Assembly: GCA_027575765.1 (NCBI GenBank)
Contig: JANBPT010000599.1
Coordinates: 1-29,070, forward strand
DNA from: Tieghemiomyces parasiticus
Lineage: Eukaryota > Kickxellomycota > Dimargaritomycetes > Dimargaritales > Dimargaritaceae
Length of the DNA stretch: 29,070 bases
Direction: 5' to 3'
Each line of letters begins with the position of its first letter. Position 1 is the stretch's first letter. The notes beneath the pieces are model-generated. The model had not been told where the DNA came from. It searched no databases and saw only the letters and a program-made list of their open reading frames with translations. Below, in pieces: positions 9,582 to 21,273 of the stretch. The position numbers and the translations under genes are program-made.

Positions 9582-10889
9582 TTAGGCCAGTGAATTAAAT
9601 ACCCGGTTGTGACGGGCGATGCTGGGACCGTATTCCTCGTACTCGGCCTTGGTATGACTGATGCTGTAGAATTGGTCAGTGCAGGCCATCAGGCTGCCAC
9701 CGAACCACACGGCGTGGCGCTGCTTCTTGTGGGCGATCACGTTCACGTCGATGGGCTTAGCTTTGAGGTGACCACCGCTCAGGTCCTCGCTCTGGTGTAC
9801 ACGACCGTCGACAATGTGTTTGATGTCGCGCTGGAGCCGCTTACCAAAGTCCTTGAACATGGTGGAGCCGCCGGACAGTACAATGTTCCGGTAAAGCCCA
9901 CGGCGCGTGTCAATGGGGCTCGTCTGGATTACCTGGTCGACTACCTCAGGCAACGGGGTGAGGAAATCGGAGCTGACGATTTCCGGGTTGAAGAAGATCT
10001 CGGGGGCCAGGAACCGCTCGAACCCCACGTCCACGGTGTAGGGCTTCTGGGTGATGCTATTCACTGTGTCAAACTGCTTAAAGTATTTGTGGGGTTCCTG
10101 GTCAAATTTTTTGAACTCCTTGACAATGTCGGGACATACGTACGAGTACTGCTCCTTGATACGACGGGCAATGTCGAGCGAGTCCTCCGGGGGGATGGCA
10201 ATCTCCTGGTGGTCGCGCAGCAGCTGCTGCACGAACGCCGTAATGTCGCGGCCGGCGATGGGGATGTGCCGAATGGAGCTCCCAATCACGTAGCCTTCGG
10301 CCACGGGGATCACGTGCGTCACACCATCGCCCGCGTCAATTACGGTCCCGGTAAGAGTTTGGTCAGTGGACTTGCCCGAGGTCCAGCTGGCGGCCAGGGC
10401 CAGGACCGCCTGCACGGCGATGTACATGCCCTGGATATTGAAAGACTCAAAGAAGATCTCGGCGGTGGCCTCGCGGTTCTCGGGTGGGTTGAGCGGCGGC
10501 TCAGTGAGTAGAAAATAGTGGTCTTCGGGCTCGCAGCGCAAGTACTTAAAGATGCTCTGCTCCCAGTAGCGTTCCATGTGGTCCCAGTTTTCGATGGTCC
10601 CGTGGCGGATAGGGTATGAGTGGGCATAGGTCTTGGTGTGGCTCAGGGCCTCGTCGCCAATGTAAAAATCCAGATCCTCAATGCCACGCTTGGAGGCCAG
10701 ATGCGAGGATGCCGAGGCGCCCGCCGATAGGAAGGCTGGCTTCTTGGGCACATTGGGGGCCCCGCCGGCGCCGGAGTCCCGCGTGGCGATGACAGTCGGG
10801 ATGACGAACTGCGGGTTGGTGTTTCCCGCGAAGCCCATCTTGGTGTACCCCGTACCGTTATCGATAACGACCGGTGCGAGGCGGGACAT
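9582..10889 (-). CDS. ARP3: Actin-related protein 3 (Arp3), Arp2/3 complex subunit
   Basis: The gene encodes 435 residues without an intron; Arp3 proteins are usually about 418-450. With Arp2 it forms the actin-like pair of the seven-subunit Arp2/3 complex, which nucleates branched actin at endocytic patches and other cortical sites. The actin fold is intact: phosphate-1 loop DNGTGYTK (10-17), phosphate-2 loop IDAGDGVTH (about 184-192), and adenosine motif LSGGSTMF. Arp3-specific blocks are clear: [48 protein letters not shown]-like EQYSYVCPD, and the C-terminal WFGGSLMA. An insert rich in Gly, Ala, Pro and Ser between IATRD and GIEDLDF is longer than in animal Arp3. The ATG has a strong context (GCCACCATG). 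It is transcribed away from the kinesin gene and toward the P450. A pyrimidine-rich leader precedes it on its own strand. Confidence 0.98.
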   Translation of the reverse strand: MSRLAPVVIDNGTGYTKMGFAGNTNPQFVIPTVIATRDSGAGGAPNVPKKPAFLSAGASASSHLASKRGIEDLDFYIGDEALSHTKTYAHSYPIRHGTIENWDHMERYWEQSIFKYLRCEPEDHYFLLTEPPLNPPENREATAEIFFESFNIQGMYIAVQAVLALAASWTSGKSTDQTLTGTVIDAGDGVTHVIPVAEGYVIGSSIRHIPIAGRDITAFVQQLLRDHQEIAIPPEDSLDIARRIKEQYSYVCPDIVKEFKKFDQEPHKYFKQFDTVNSITQKPYTVDVGFERFLAPEIFFNPEIVSSDFLTPLPEVVDQVIQTSPIDTRRGLYRNIVLSGGSTMFKDFGKRLQRDIKHIVDGRVHQSEDLSGGHLKAKPIDVNVIAHKKQRHAVWFGGSLMACTDQFYSISHTKAEYEEYGPSIARHNRVFNSLA

Positions 10890-13100
10890 GGTGGCAAGGT
10901 CGGTGGATGTAAGTTAAGAGAGAGGGACGAAGGGAGGCTATTAAGCAAGAGAGAGACAGAGGGGGGGAATGGGAGATGCGGTGACGGCCAAAGACGAAGA
11001 GGGAAGGAGGCAAGCGGGAACAGATGACGACGTTGCGAGACCAGCAGCAGTGTCAGTGCCAATTGTGAGGGTCTAACCCTAGGCGCGACGGGTACTTGGC
11101 AGTGAGGAGGGATGGTCTACGTGGGCCTGGGTGACGGGATGGACACCGCTGGTCGTTGGTGCCAAGGCGAGGATGGTGGGAGGCGGGCTAGGCAATCTCA
11201 ATCCCAGAAGGCTGCCAGGCCATTCCGAGCTAACTATACGAGACGGCCTCGCCCACGGGCACGCGCGAGGGTTCCAAGCCCTGACGCTTCGCGCTTACGC
11301 TTTGTACATCGCCCCATGACTGCTGCAACCCCTCCGGCTACCAAGTTTCACTTCCGCTTGAAGCCTGGCGAGGCGCGGCCGAGTCAATAGGCCGACTAAG
11401 GTACCGCCCCATTGATCGAGTCCAAGCCACCTGGCTCGCCTCGCTCACTATGTCACCGGCCCTAGGAATCAAACTGGTGCCTTCCATCATGTGCGGACTG
11501 GCGTTAGGTGTTCTAGTAAGTGGCACCTGGTCTCGCCGTGGGGCGGTGTCAAGGGAAAGTGGCCAGCAAGCTGACGGGAAGGGACTGAATTCAAGTTTTA
11601 GGTAACAATGTCCATTAAAGCTCGGTCTCTCCGTATGGCCGGCGCCTGAGCTTTCGGCGGAATCGGTGGACCCATTGGGAACCGTGACGTACTAAACTCC
11701 AAGTTGGCCAGGTTCTCCTGTCAATTAGGGCTCGATTAATAATTCTAACCGTCCCACTGCACTGGTCGTTAGGACGTTGACCGAATCACGGGTGGGTTGG
11801 AAAGGGCGGGCAAGCTAGAGCCGGAGGTCCCGGGTTTTGGGTTTCGCACTCGAAGCTTATGGGAGTCTAATACGACATGTTGCTTAATACAGTACTCTAT
11901 AGAGTTGCAATTTCCTTTAAAAGAATATCCTTTTCGAATTCTTTACCAAGGCCAACTTTAGAGTCTCGGCGCACCTTTGCCAACCGTCATGTGCAAGTCC
12001 TTGATAATGGTCCCGTTTTTAAGACTGTACAACTATGGGCATCTGTTCTGAATTTACTGCGCTGGTGGGCGCTTCCATCTCGGGTTGCACCATCATTTAT
12101 AGCGAAACAGCCCACTTGCATACCGATTATAGCCCTCTCGGAGATAGACTCCGGTTTGGACGCTCAGCAGATGGTATTAGGAGACTTGACAAAGGCAGGA
12201 TTACGAGTCCTTCTAGATGGCGAGTCCTAGCTAGTTGGTGAGATGCCGAGTCAGGCATGTCACGCTTCCCTTACTGGCATCTATACTGTCCTTCGCCAGG
12301 GTTGAAAGCTGCGTAGCGGCGTACACGGCTGGATCTCGCACACCATCACGAACGACCAGTACCATCGCCAGCTTGCCACCGCGGTCGGCCTTCAGGGGAA
12401 CGCCGAGCGGAGTAGTAGCTACCAATTGAACACCATCGTCACCAGCAATATGGCATAAGCTTACCTTTATGCACTGCTCGCTAGCCTCAGTGGGCAGGTA
12501 GGGTGTCCTGTAGGTAGCCCCGTCCCAATCCACACACGTAGAGATCGGTTACAAATCTGAGCTCTCCAGGCGTCAGCCCAATTACTTTACAGTCTCCGCT
12601 AACGATACGTGCGGTACGGGCTAGGGCCTCCCAGCTAGACAGGCAGCTGTGACGCGGACTAGGCAGAACCTACTGAATAATCCAGGCTGACTGACCTGGC
12701 ATCGAATCGTTCCCTCTTAGAGGTTAATGTCCATAACTCTCTTTTGGTCCACTTGAATAACCACAGGTGCAGTGAATACCATCAGGTAGGGCCCCGCCTT
12801 AATACAGACCTACTGTAGCTGCCGTGCTGCCGGCTTCTGGACTAGCCCCATGGCCATCAGTTCGAGTGGGAATTCTAGTGACCGCTGGCCGATAATCCAT
12901 TCATCCGAGCCAATCGATGGCGGTAGCGTGCCACCAGCCGGGGGTGTAAGGGCTGCAGAATTTGGGCACGAGGCATGACGATAGCATGTCAGTGCTCAGC
13001 CCCAGAGCCTCCGTCTCCAGGCCTGCTGACTTTGGTCCTTGAGGGCCTGCATACGATTGGGAGGGGGTGTTGGGCGTCGGCTACGCCAACCCCAAGGAGG
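10890..13100. other. Intergenic region between divergent Arp3 and kinesin genes
   Basis: The first 200 bp are purine-rich on the plus strand, so pyrimidine-rich in the Arp3 leader. The rest has no open frame with recognisable protein similarity. A hairpin sits at 13065-13093. No RNA gene was recognised. Confidence 0.5.
13065..13093. repeat. GC-rich imperfect hairpin
   Basis: GGG, GTTGG and CGT on the left pair with ACG, CCAAC and CCC on the right around the five-base loop CGGCT, giving 11 pairs with two bulged bases (T13068 and one G). It lies about 1 kb upstream of the kinesin ATG. The function is unknown and chance formation in GC-rich DNA is possible. Confidence 0.55.
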
Positions 13101-14048
13101 GGCGATAGAGGAGCATGGGTATTATAAGGGACACAGTCGGAATTACCAATGGCAAACACAAGGTTTTTTCTATAACTCCGCCCGCCGATTGCTTAATTGC
13201 AGCTGAAAGATATCCGCTTCCTACCGTCCATTTCCCCAACGTTTTTGGTACTAGCGTTAGTCACCTCCCGCTCGGACCTCATCTCCAACGCTTGTTCCTT
13301 CGCCAGCGAACCACCCACAGCATTCACTTCTGTCACTGTGCCTTTGCCTATTGTATGGCAGCGCTTAGTACCCACACACTGCCGCTCAAGCTCCTCCCCC
13401 ACTCAACCACGCCGGAACTCGTACCCCTCATCCTCCTCCACTGCCCAATAGTGCTACATGTACGGTATATTTTGATTTCCCGCTCGGAACACCACGAGCC
13501 GCCCCTTCCATCACCACTTGGCCCCCAGCCCCTTGTCCTCCTTACTGGATCCCACCTGTCAAAAGGACTCGCCCGGAGGGAAACAAACGACAGCGCACCT
13601 CGTTCCTGACCGGTTGGGCTTACTTCTTTCTTTTTCGTCAGTTGTTGCCTTCGCCTGCCGTCTTCCAATCCCCGCGTACTCGGTCACCCCTCGCCGGTTG
13701 TCCCCTACCTTGTCCCATTCCCTGGCCACCTACCATAGGCTGCCCTAACCCTGTCACCCGCCAACTCCGCTCTTCGTGAATCCGTGACTTGGCCCCTTCC
13801 CTCATCTGAGCCCTACCCGTGTATTTACGTATCCAGGCTGGCACGAAACCTCTTCATTTCCATTGGTGCCGTATCCTACCCCTCCCAACCTACTTTGAAC
13901 TTTCCGGCGTCGACGCAATCCCGGTGCCATCTGCTGGTGTTGACCACGCAGCCCCCTCATCCCCTCCTCACGGCCTGGACCGCTCCCCATCACTGTTTAG
14001 GCCCCGTCGTGGGCTTCCCCCATCCCGCATTGTGCACCTCTAGGCACC
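13101..14048 (+). promoter_or_regulatory. Pyrimidine-rich upstream region of the kinesin gene
   Basis: From about 13,200 the plus strand becomes markedly C/T-rich up to the ATG at 14049, as is common in fungal promoters and leaders of highly expressed genes. A TATAAGG lies near 13121. Open frames here (for example 13115-13609) are by-products of the low purine content and show no motif. A leader intron could be hidden here. Confidence 0.4.
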
Positions 14049-17000
14049 ATGTCGAATAACATCAAGGTCATCTGCCGGTTCCGGCCGCAGAACTCCCTAG
14101 AGAACAAATCAGGTGGCGTGCCCGTCATTGAGATCGACGACAATGGCGAAACCGTCAAGGTCGGTGGAAAGGAATTCTCGGGCAGCTTTACCTTTGACCG
14201 CGTCTTCGGCATGGCCACATCTCAGCAGGAGCTGTATGAATACTCCATCCGTTCCACCGTGGAAGGTAAGCCGAGGAAGTAGCGCAGAGCCATGCGGACT
14301 GGTACATCCGGGCGACTGGGGGACTAATGCGATACCCTAGAACGATCTGGGTGTAGGGTAACCTGGCGGCCCTTCCTCTATCTTCACCCCCCCCTGACTC
14401 CGCACCATCCTGTCCACCTGAACTCCAATTAACACCCCGCGCTCCCTTCGATATCCCTACATGGCGCCGTGCACCTCGCCTCCCTGACCAGACGTCTTCA
14501 ATGGATACAACGGAACCGTGTTCGCATACGGTCAGACCGGTTCGGGAAAAACCTTCACCATGATGGGCGCCGACATCGATAACCCTGCCTTGAAGGGTAT
14601 CATCCCTCGTATCGTGGAAAACATTTTCGCCGCCATCGTGGATTCGCCGCCCACCATCGAGTACACGGTCAAGGTGTCCTACATGGAAATTTACATGGAG
14701 AAGATCCGTGATCTACTCAACCCGCAGAACGACAACTTGCCCATCCATGAGGAAAAGAACCGGGGCATCTATGTCAAAGGCCTATGCGAGGTGTATGTGA
14801 GCTCTGTGGATGAGGTATATGAGGTGATGAAGCAGGGCGGCAACTCCCGCATGGTAGCCTACACCCACATGAACGCCGAGAGCTCGCGCAGTCACTCCAT
14901 TTTCGTCATCACCATCACGCAGAAGAACCTCAACGACGGCAAGGTTAAGGCCGGCCGCCTCTACCTGGTCGACCTGGCCGGATCCGAAAAGGTGGGAAAG
15001 ACCGGGGCGTCGGGTCAGACCCTAGAGGAAGCCAAGAAGATCAACTCATCCCTGTCGGCGCTAGGCATGGTCATCAACGCCCTCACCGACGGCAAGTCGG
15101 CCTACATCCCGTACCGCGACAGCAAGCTCACGCGAATCTTGCAGGAATCCCTGGGTGGTAACTCGCGCACCACCCTCATTATCAACTGTTCACCCTCGTC
15201 CTTTAACGACGCCGAGACTGTGAGCACCTTGCGCTTCGGCATGCGTGCCAAGACCATTAAGAACAAGGCCAAGGTCAACCAGGACCTCAGCCCGGCCGAG
15301 CTCAAGAAATTGCTCAAGGGATCCCAGACGCGCGAGATCACCTTTAAGGCGTATATTGGCCTCCTCGAGGGTGAAGTCAAGGTGTGGCGCACGGGCGGTA
15401 CAGTCTCGCCCGAGCAGTACGCGACCTTGGAGCGGGTCAAGGGCGGCGGAGCCCTCGAGATGGGGCCCCCCGCCGCGGCCCCCGTAACGCCGTCCCGCGC
15501 GTCCCAGCCGACCTCCTCGCCCACGTCACCCAGCATGGGGGCCCGCAGCAGTCGAGCTGGGACCCCGGTGGGACTGGACAGTATCCTCTCGGAGGCGTTG
15601 CGTCCCATGACGCCGGCGGTGGCCCTGGCCGACGACGAGCGCGAGGAATTTTTGAAGCGCGAGAACGAGCTCACTGACCAGTTGGCCGAGAAGGAAACTG
15701 AGCTGAGCCAGCTGGCCAAAGACGTGGAGCAGATGACTGAAGAGGTTAGCTACCTTAAGGAGGAGAGCACAGCGCTGTCCATCGAGAACAAACAGGTTAG
15801 CCACGATCTGCACCATCTTCGGATCCAGCTCGACCGTGCCAACCATGCCAACAAGGAGGCCCAGATCACCCTCGAAGGCTACAAACTGTCTAACGGCGAG
15901 CTTACCAAGGACTTGGCCGACGCTAAGTGTCGCATTGATGAACTGGCGGCCGCTACCCAGTCTGCCCTCGCCGCCAACGGTGGTACCCCGAGTGCCGACA
16001 GCGCCACCGCCTCCAAACAAAAGCTGAAAGAAGAGCGGATGGCCCAGATGATGGCCGAGATCGACCCGGCGGTAAGTATTGACTCGCAAACGAAGGTTTT
16101 CCGGGAGGCTGGAGGCATCGACCATTCTGTACCCCCTTTTTTATCGCCAATGGTGATGTGACCTTGCAAGCGGAAGGGCACGCGCAGAGCCTGCCGGTCC
16201 CAGCTACTACTTGTCCGCCAAACTTCCCACCTCTAACCATCACCAATCCCACTTTCATCATCTCACCCATACAGGGCATGCTCACCCAAGACGATAGCCC
16301 GCTTCGGAACGCCCTGGCGGCGCTCAGCGTGGACGACGCCAGTAACGGCCGGGAAACCCTACTGGCGCTCAATCGCACTCTAGTCGAGCGGTCGGCCGAG
16401 CTGGAACGGCAGTTGGCAGCAGCCGAGACCCTGCAGCGCGAGAACAAGGCACTCAGCCAGCGCTATGCCGAACTGGAGACCAAGCACGCCACGCTCGAGC
16501 ACGAGTTCGAGGACCTCCTAGATCGGACAATTGCCGAAGAGGAGGAAAACGCCGATATCGACATTGCCGAGACCATCCAGGAGCTTAAGCACCGCCTGGA
16601 GGCGCAGTACAGCTCCAAGGGGGACACGCTACAGACCGAGCTGGACAGCCTGCGGGCCGAGCACGAGGCCCAAACGGCGGAGAACATTGAGTTACGGTCC
16701 TCCCTTGCCGAGTTGAAGCAGGTCATTGCCGAGCTAAAACTGCAAGCTGAGGAGCTCAAGGCGCGGCCCAGTGAGCCCCTGACCCCCGATGCGGCCGGCC
16801 TGGCTCAGCGCGAGCGGGACATGGAGATCCTCAAGAAGTCCATGATGAACAAGCTGCGCGAGTTTGAGGTGATGCGCAAGGCCATGATGCGGGACCTTCA
16901 GCTGCGATGCGAAAAGATCATCGAGCTAGAGGTGGCACTGGATGAGACGCGTGACGAGAACCACGCGCTGCGACGCAAGAACGTGCACTCGGTACAGCAG

Positions 17001-17510
17001 CAAAAGACGGCCATCCTCGAAAAGAACATTGCGCAGCTCGTGTCGATCCAGAAGGAACTCGTGGACCAGAACACGCACCTTAAGAAGGAGAACGCCATGG
17101 CCGAGCGCAAGTTGGCCGCCCGTAACGAGCGAATCGAGAGCCTTGAAGCCCACATTCTCGACACTGAGGAACGCCACATTGGCGAGCGTCAGCGCCTCGA
17201 ATCTCAAATCAAGCAGCTCAAGGAGAAGCTCGGCCAGAAACTCGCCGCCAAGCCCAATGGTGCTTCAAACCCATCGTCCGGGATGATCAATATCCTCAAT
17301 TTCGGCCGGATAGCCAAGCCGCTCCGCGGCGGTGGCGGTGCGCCCACATCAGGTATGGTCGGGGCTGGCAGCTCGGTATCCGGTGGATCGTTAGCAGCTG
17401 ACGGCAGCGGTGTCCCCAACGGGGCTGGTGTATCCCCGCTGGCCAGCATCAGTGAGAACGGTACCCCGACCCCACAGAAGCGTACGTCGTGGCTCAACTG
17501 GAATCGTTAG
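14049..17510 (+). CDS. kinA: Kinesin-1 heavy chain (conventional kinesin), three exons
   Basis: The spliced CDS joins 14049-14265, 14492-16071 and 16275-17510: 3,033 nt, 1,010 residues. The first junction restores GA(G|AC)-type reading STVE-DVFNGYNG; the second joins EIDPA to GMLTQ, both colinear with known kinesin-1. It is a plus-end microtubule motor carrying cargo toward hyphal tips or cell ends. The N-terminal motor has P-loop GQTGSGKT (86-93), switch I NAESSRSH (200-207) and switch II DLAGSE (233-238). The neck contains the fungal-type VKVWR segment. A Pro/Ser/Ala-rich hinge (about 397-456) leads to long coiled coils, and the tail carries the autoinhibitory IAK motif, RIAKPLRGG (944-952). 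Fungal kinesin-1 usually works without light chains, and no light-chain gene is nearby. The ATG has context CACCATG. The symbol follows Aspergillus usage; other fungi use other names. Confidence 0.96.
14266..14491 (+). other. Kinesin intron 1
   Basis: The intron starts GTAAGC and ends CTGACCAG, 226 nt, phase 1, splitting the Asp codon just before VFNGYNGTVFAYGQ. Reading through it hits a stop at 14280, so removal is required. A possible branch site is TTAAC near 14429-14433. The length is well above the 50-100 nt common in fungi. Confidence 0.93.
16072..16274 (+). other. Kinesin intron 2
   Basis: The intron starts GTAAGT and ends ACAG, 203 nt, phase 0, in the stalk. A good branch site, CTAAC, is at 16233-16237, about 38 nt before the acceptor, within a C/T-rich stretch. 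Reading through ends at a TGA at 16159-16161, and the spliced product matches the kinesin-1 stalk. Confidence 0.93.
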
Positions 17511-20500
17511 ATATCTTGTCTCTGTCATCGCTACCCGCTTGTCTACCCTTCTCTCGTACTCTTGTACCCAGCTGATCGGTTTGCTAGCCGCTGGCCGCTT
17601 TCTTTGTTGTAGTGCTATCCTCAATCATCAGCCCACTTTACCCTAGGTTTTAGTTGGCCAGCTCGTTCCTGTGACTACGCTTGTGGGCTTCTGTATGCCC
17701 TTCCTACCCCCTCCCCACTCCACCCTGACACCCATCTCGTCTCCCTTTGCTTATCGAATTCTCTCTCCCCTATCCGCTCGCGGCCTTTGCTCCTTAACCA
17801 CATGCTATTTGCCCTTTTCTTTTTCTGCCATCTATCAGCTTGTTACTCTACCCATCTTCGTGTATACAATCGAATTATGTTTTCCCATTTCAACGAAATT
17901 ACACTGACGCCGTCATTGGTGTGTGCAGCCAATGTCTAAAGACCACTGTTGTTAAGGTGGTGGTACAATTGGCAGTGTAAAGGCCACAGTGTGTCTCTCT
18001 TTTGGTGGGAAGTGCAATATGTAGCAATTCCATGTCAGACCTGCTGACGGATGGCAGGGGGTAAAACTTTGGAACTGCCCTTGTTATAGACAAAACAGAA
18101 AAGGAGGTGTGAAGTGTGAAGGGGAGAACAGTATGGGCTTAATATGCGATGTACACTTTTTTTTCTTCCGTCAGCCAGTTTCTGTGCCATACGTTGTTTT
18201 CTAGTCCTTCGACGGAGAAATTGGCCTCGCCCGTTAGCAATGGAACCGCCAAGGTATCACGACGCAATTCCACGAACGAAGGGCGCGGCTGAGATGAGTG
18301 TCGAGCTACAAAATGCTGGCCACTTAGCTGTCAAAATTATCCCCCACTGGGCGCTGTGGGATCCTATAATGTGCGCCAGAACTGGCACGCAAAGAAAAAG
18401 ACGGTCGGAGGCCGCTGGCAGATTCCTCAAGCAAGAAACTCGGCCTCTACACTTTTCCAAATCATAACCGTAGTCAAGAGGCGCGGAAGGTAGATTTTGT
18501 ACTGCGTCCATTATAACCCCTTGGCGCCTAATTGAAAAGAGGTTGTAAACAACGACAGAAAGACCGTAAGGTAGAGCTTTCTGCCGAAGAACTCGCGAGT
18601 CTTCGCTCAACCATCTAATATCGTCACATACTGGCTACCAGAGAAATAAATAATTAGAGGCCACAATGGCGGTCGATTGGAAGAAAAAAAAAAGGAAGTC
18701 TCGACTGCCCAACTCGACATTCAGGCATGTCGCCAGTTTAATCCTTAATTTTTACCCCAGGGCGATTCGGGGCTGCCTATCCGTCTCCTACGTCACTGCG
18801 TAGACAGATGACCGCCGGTCCGAGAAACGACCTCCCGATGTTTCTCTGCTTACCTGGTAAATGAGACGGCGTCTCTTCAGAGTCCATTCTTCGCCCCGCA
18901 TACCCCTTTGGCCAAAAAGAAAAGCAGGGGAGTAGCTCAGTAGGTTCAGATTGGGGCGACCCTTGGGATGAAACGGCCCTGAAGCTGGACCACACCATGC
19001 ACCGTAGCCACCAGGCTTAAATCAAATAACATTTGTACTAGTTTCTTAACAAATCCAACCGTATCAACCCACCAAAGGAAATGGCCTTCACTTACCTTCA
19101 ACTTGTGACTGCAAATTATACTCCCGCCGGGCATTCCTACTGCGTGCACTATTTCTGGGCCTGACGTCACATAACCATACCCACTGTACGACCTCGCCTT
19201 TGTGGCTAAGCAAAATATACAGCCTACGTTTGTCATCGCCTTCGCTCTCACTGCATTAATCAAAAATTCGCTGACAACTCCGCTCCTGATCTTCGCATTA
19301 TGAATAGCGAAGTCATAAATAAAGTGTATTGCGAAAGGCGTCCTTGCGTTGACAGTCGCCACAACATTGACCCTTGCCTGAACAGAATCGCCCTGAACGC
19401 TTTCGTCAATAAGTTCTTAGGCCGAATCTTTCGCAATACCATACCCCCCCCTTCCGTAATACAAAATATCCTCCAGCCGGGATCCTCCGAGTATGAACGA
19501 CGCTTCCCCTCCATCGCTTCGGGGTTTCTTTGGCCCTGATTTTAACCGGTACGACCTTACTTCGATTCATTATGATTTCTATATCACCTTACTTGGTACT
19601 TGTACTGCCATTAAAAAAAGACTTGATTAGATTATGCAAGTTAGCAATTTACAAAAAAAATCGTATGCCAGAGGATGCCACCTGTCTGCGGTAATCAGGG
19701 AATCGAGCGTAACGAGGTATATAGAGCTGCTCTAACGGATATTCATCGTCCTACCGATGTGTAAATGGTGGCTTGGGGTCCTCCAGTTGATGGGTAGCAG
19801 GAGGCTATGGTATGGCAGGACGCTTAGGCTGATAACCTAGTCCACTGGAAAACGGGCTCATGGGGATTTTATGGGTTGGTTACTGCAAATACGAATGGAT
19901 CGGAAAAATTTAAAACCCGAACAACAGGAGGGTTAAATATAGCGACTAAATAGATTAAGACCTGACTGCCCCAAGTCTGAATGGAGAATCAAATATAGCC
20001 CACTCTATTTTCCCAGGGTAATATGATAGTTCCCAATCTCTATTTGTATTCCTAAGGCCACACTCATACACCATTGGAAAGCTATGCGGGGAATCTCCTC
20101 ATAATGCCCCTTGCCGCACCACTGTTTGCGAGTGACAGGCCTACTGTCGGATGGATAAGAATGACTCCAATGATAGCCATTCCCAGTTTGACTACCCATC
20201 AACCAGCACTGATAGATATGGCAAAAAATATGGGCCCGAGATCTCCGCCCTCGTGGGTGGAGTGGTTTCTCGGTTAATCAGTAGACCGTTCGGTCACACC
20301 TGGGGGTACCATTTTGCACACCTTTTTTTAGGTGGCATCTGAGATGACCCAGTATTACCAATGCTCCAATTTCTTACACCCTCTCACCGATGACCAGTGC
20401 CAGCATTGTAAATTTTCTGCGAGTAATCAGATATTCTTTTTCCATATCTGGTTAACTTCGCCAATGTCAGCTACCCTACATTGGACACAGTTGACGCTCA

Positions 20501-21273
20501 CCTTGGTGTCGGTCTACCATTGGGCGTTGCCAATCACTGGCACCAGTTAGGATATGAAGACTGAATGGGTGGCCCGGTGCCCATCATACTCGGCCCGATC
20601 AATCCCCCTCCCATTAGGTGCATTCCGAACTCTCCGCGTAACCCACCTAATGACCGCGAGGCCTTTGCCCTGCTGCACGATGGCACAACGGTCACAGCGT
20701 ATAGTTTATCAAGGTGACTATTGCATTGGATAGAAGCTTGGCCGAGCTAAGCTATCCAATGGCCGATGGTATCTGTGTGTATTGAGAATAATTACACTTG
20801 ATTTCCACCATCAACGGTGACCCGAAATTGACACCTCCATCCTCTCCTACGGGACTGTAAACCCGTGAAACTCGCACCCATACCTGAATGAAAATCCGCC
20901 TCTACTATAGGCTTTTACGTGCAACATTGTTCATTTATATATTTTGGTACTACAAGTTCCCTTATCTCGAAGCACCGCGTTGATTAGATAAAAAATACAT
21001 GAAGAGATTTGAGCGGGAGGGGAGGGTTGGAACATTAAACCATTAGAAGGCTCACAGGATGCCTGTAGAAAATAAAATGCATTGTACTTAGACGTTACAC
21101 CAGCTCAGAAGCACCCGCACTGTTAGGGATAGGTCAAAATAAAATTGTGACAATCATACAGAGAGTCGGGAGGTAAAGTTGGGGTTCCAAAGTAGTGATA
21201 TAGTCCAAAGAGCAAGAAGAGCCAAGGAGACAAAAAAAAAAGCCACCATCTTTTTTTGAACCAATGGAAACCC
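17511..21273. other. Long intergenic region between convergent kinesin and Lam genes
   Basis: The 3.76 kb start with a C/T-rich kinesin 3' flank (to about 17,890). After that the composition is mixed to AT-rich, with A and T runs (A10 at 18684-18693 and 21232-21241). The longest frame is 18946-19362 on the minus strand (138 codons); it has no motif I recognise and I do not call it. A perfect hairpin is at 20724-20761. No tRNA or rRNA was found by eye. Confidence 0.5.
20724..20761. repeat. 10-bp perfect inverted repeat with a second inner stem
   Basis: CATTGGATAG (20724-20733) pairs exactly with CTATCCAATG (20752-20761). Inside, AGCT at 20735-20738 can pair with AGCT at 20745-20748 around the loop TGGCCG. 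Together they make a two-stage hairpin in otherwise featureless intergenic DNA. It may be a structured RNA, a protein-binding palindrome or chance. Confidence 0.7.

Noticed and set aside
9609..10511. 300-codon plus-strand open frame
   Set aside because: It lies antisense to Arp3; long antisense frames arise from the GC-rich codon use. No known domain.
15102..16125. Two minus-strand open frames of about 200 codons
   Set aside because: Both are antisense to kinesin exon 2, with low-complexity translation and no motif.
18925..18960. tRNA-like GTAGCTCAGTAGGTTCAG
   Set aside because: Resembles a D arm with part of a T loop, but no acceptor stem or anticodon arm can be built.
18946..19362. 138-codon minus-strand open frame in the kinesin-Lam gap
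   Set aside because: No family recognised, ordinary AT content, no neighbouring exon signals; a chance frame is more likely, but it is the best candidate of that gap for a search.
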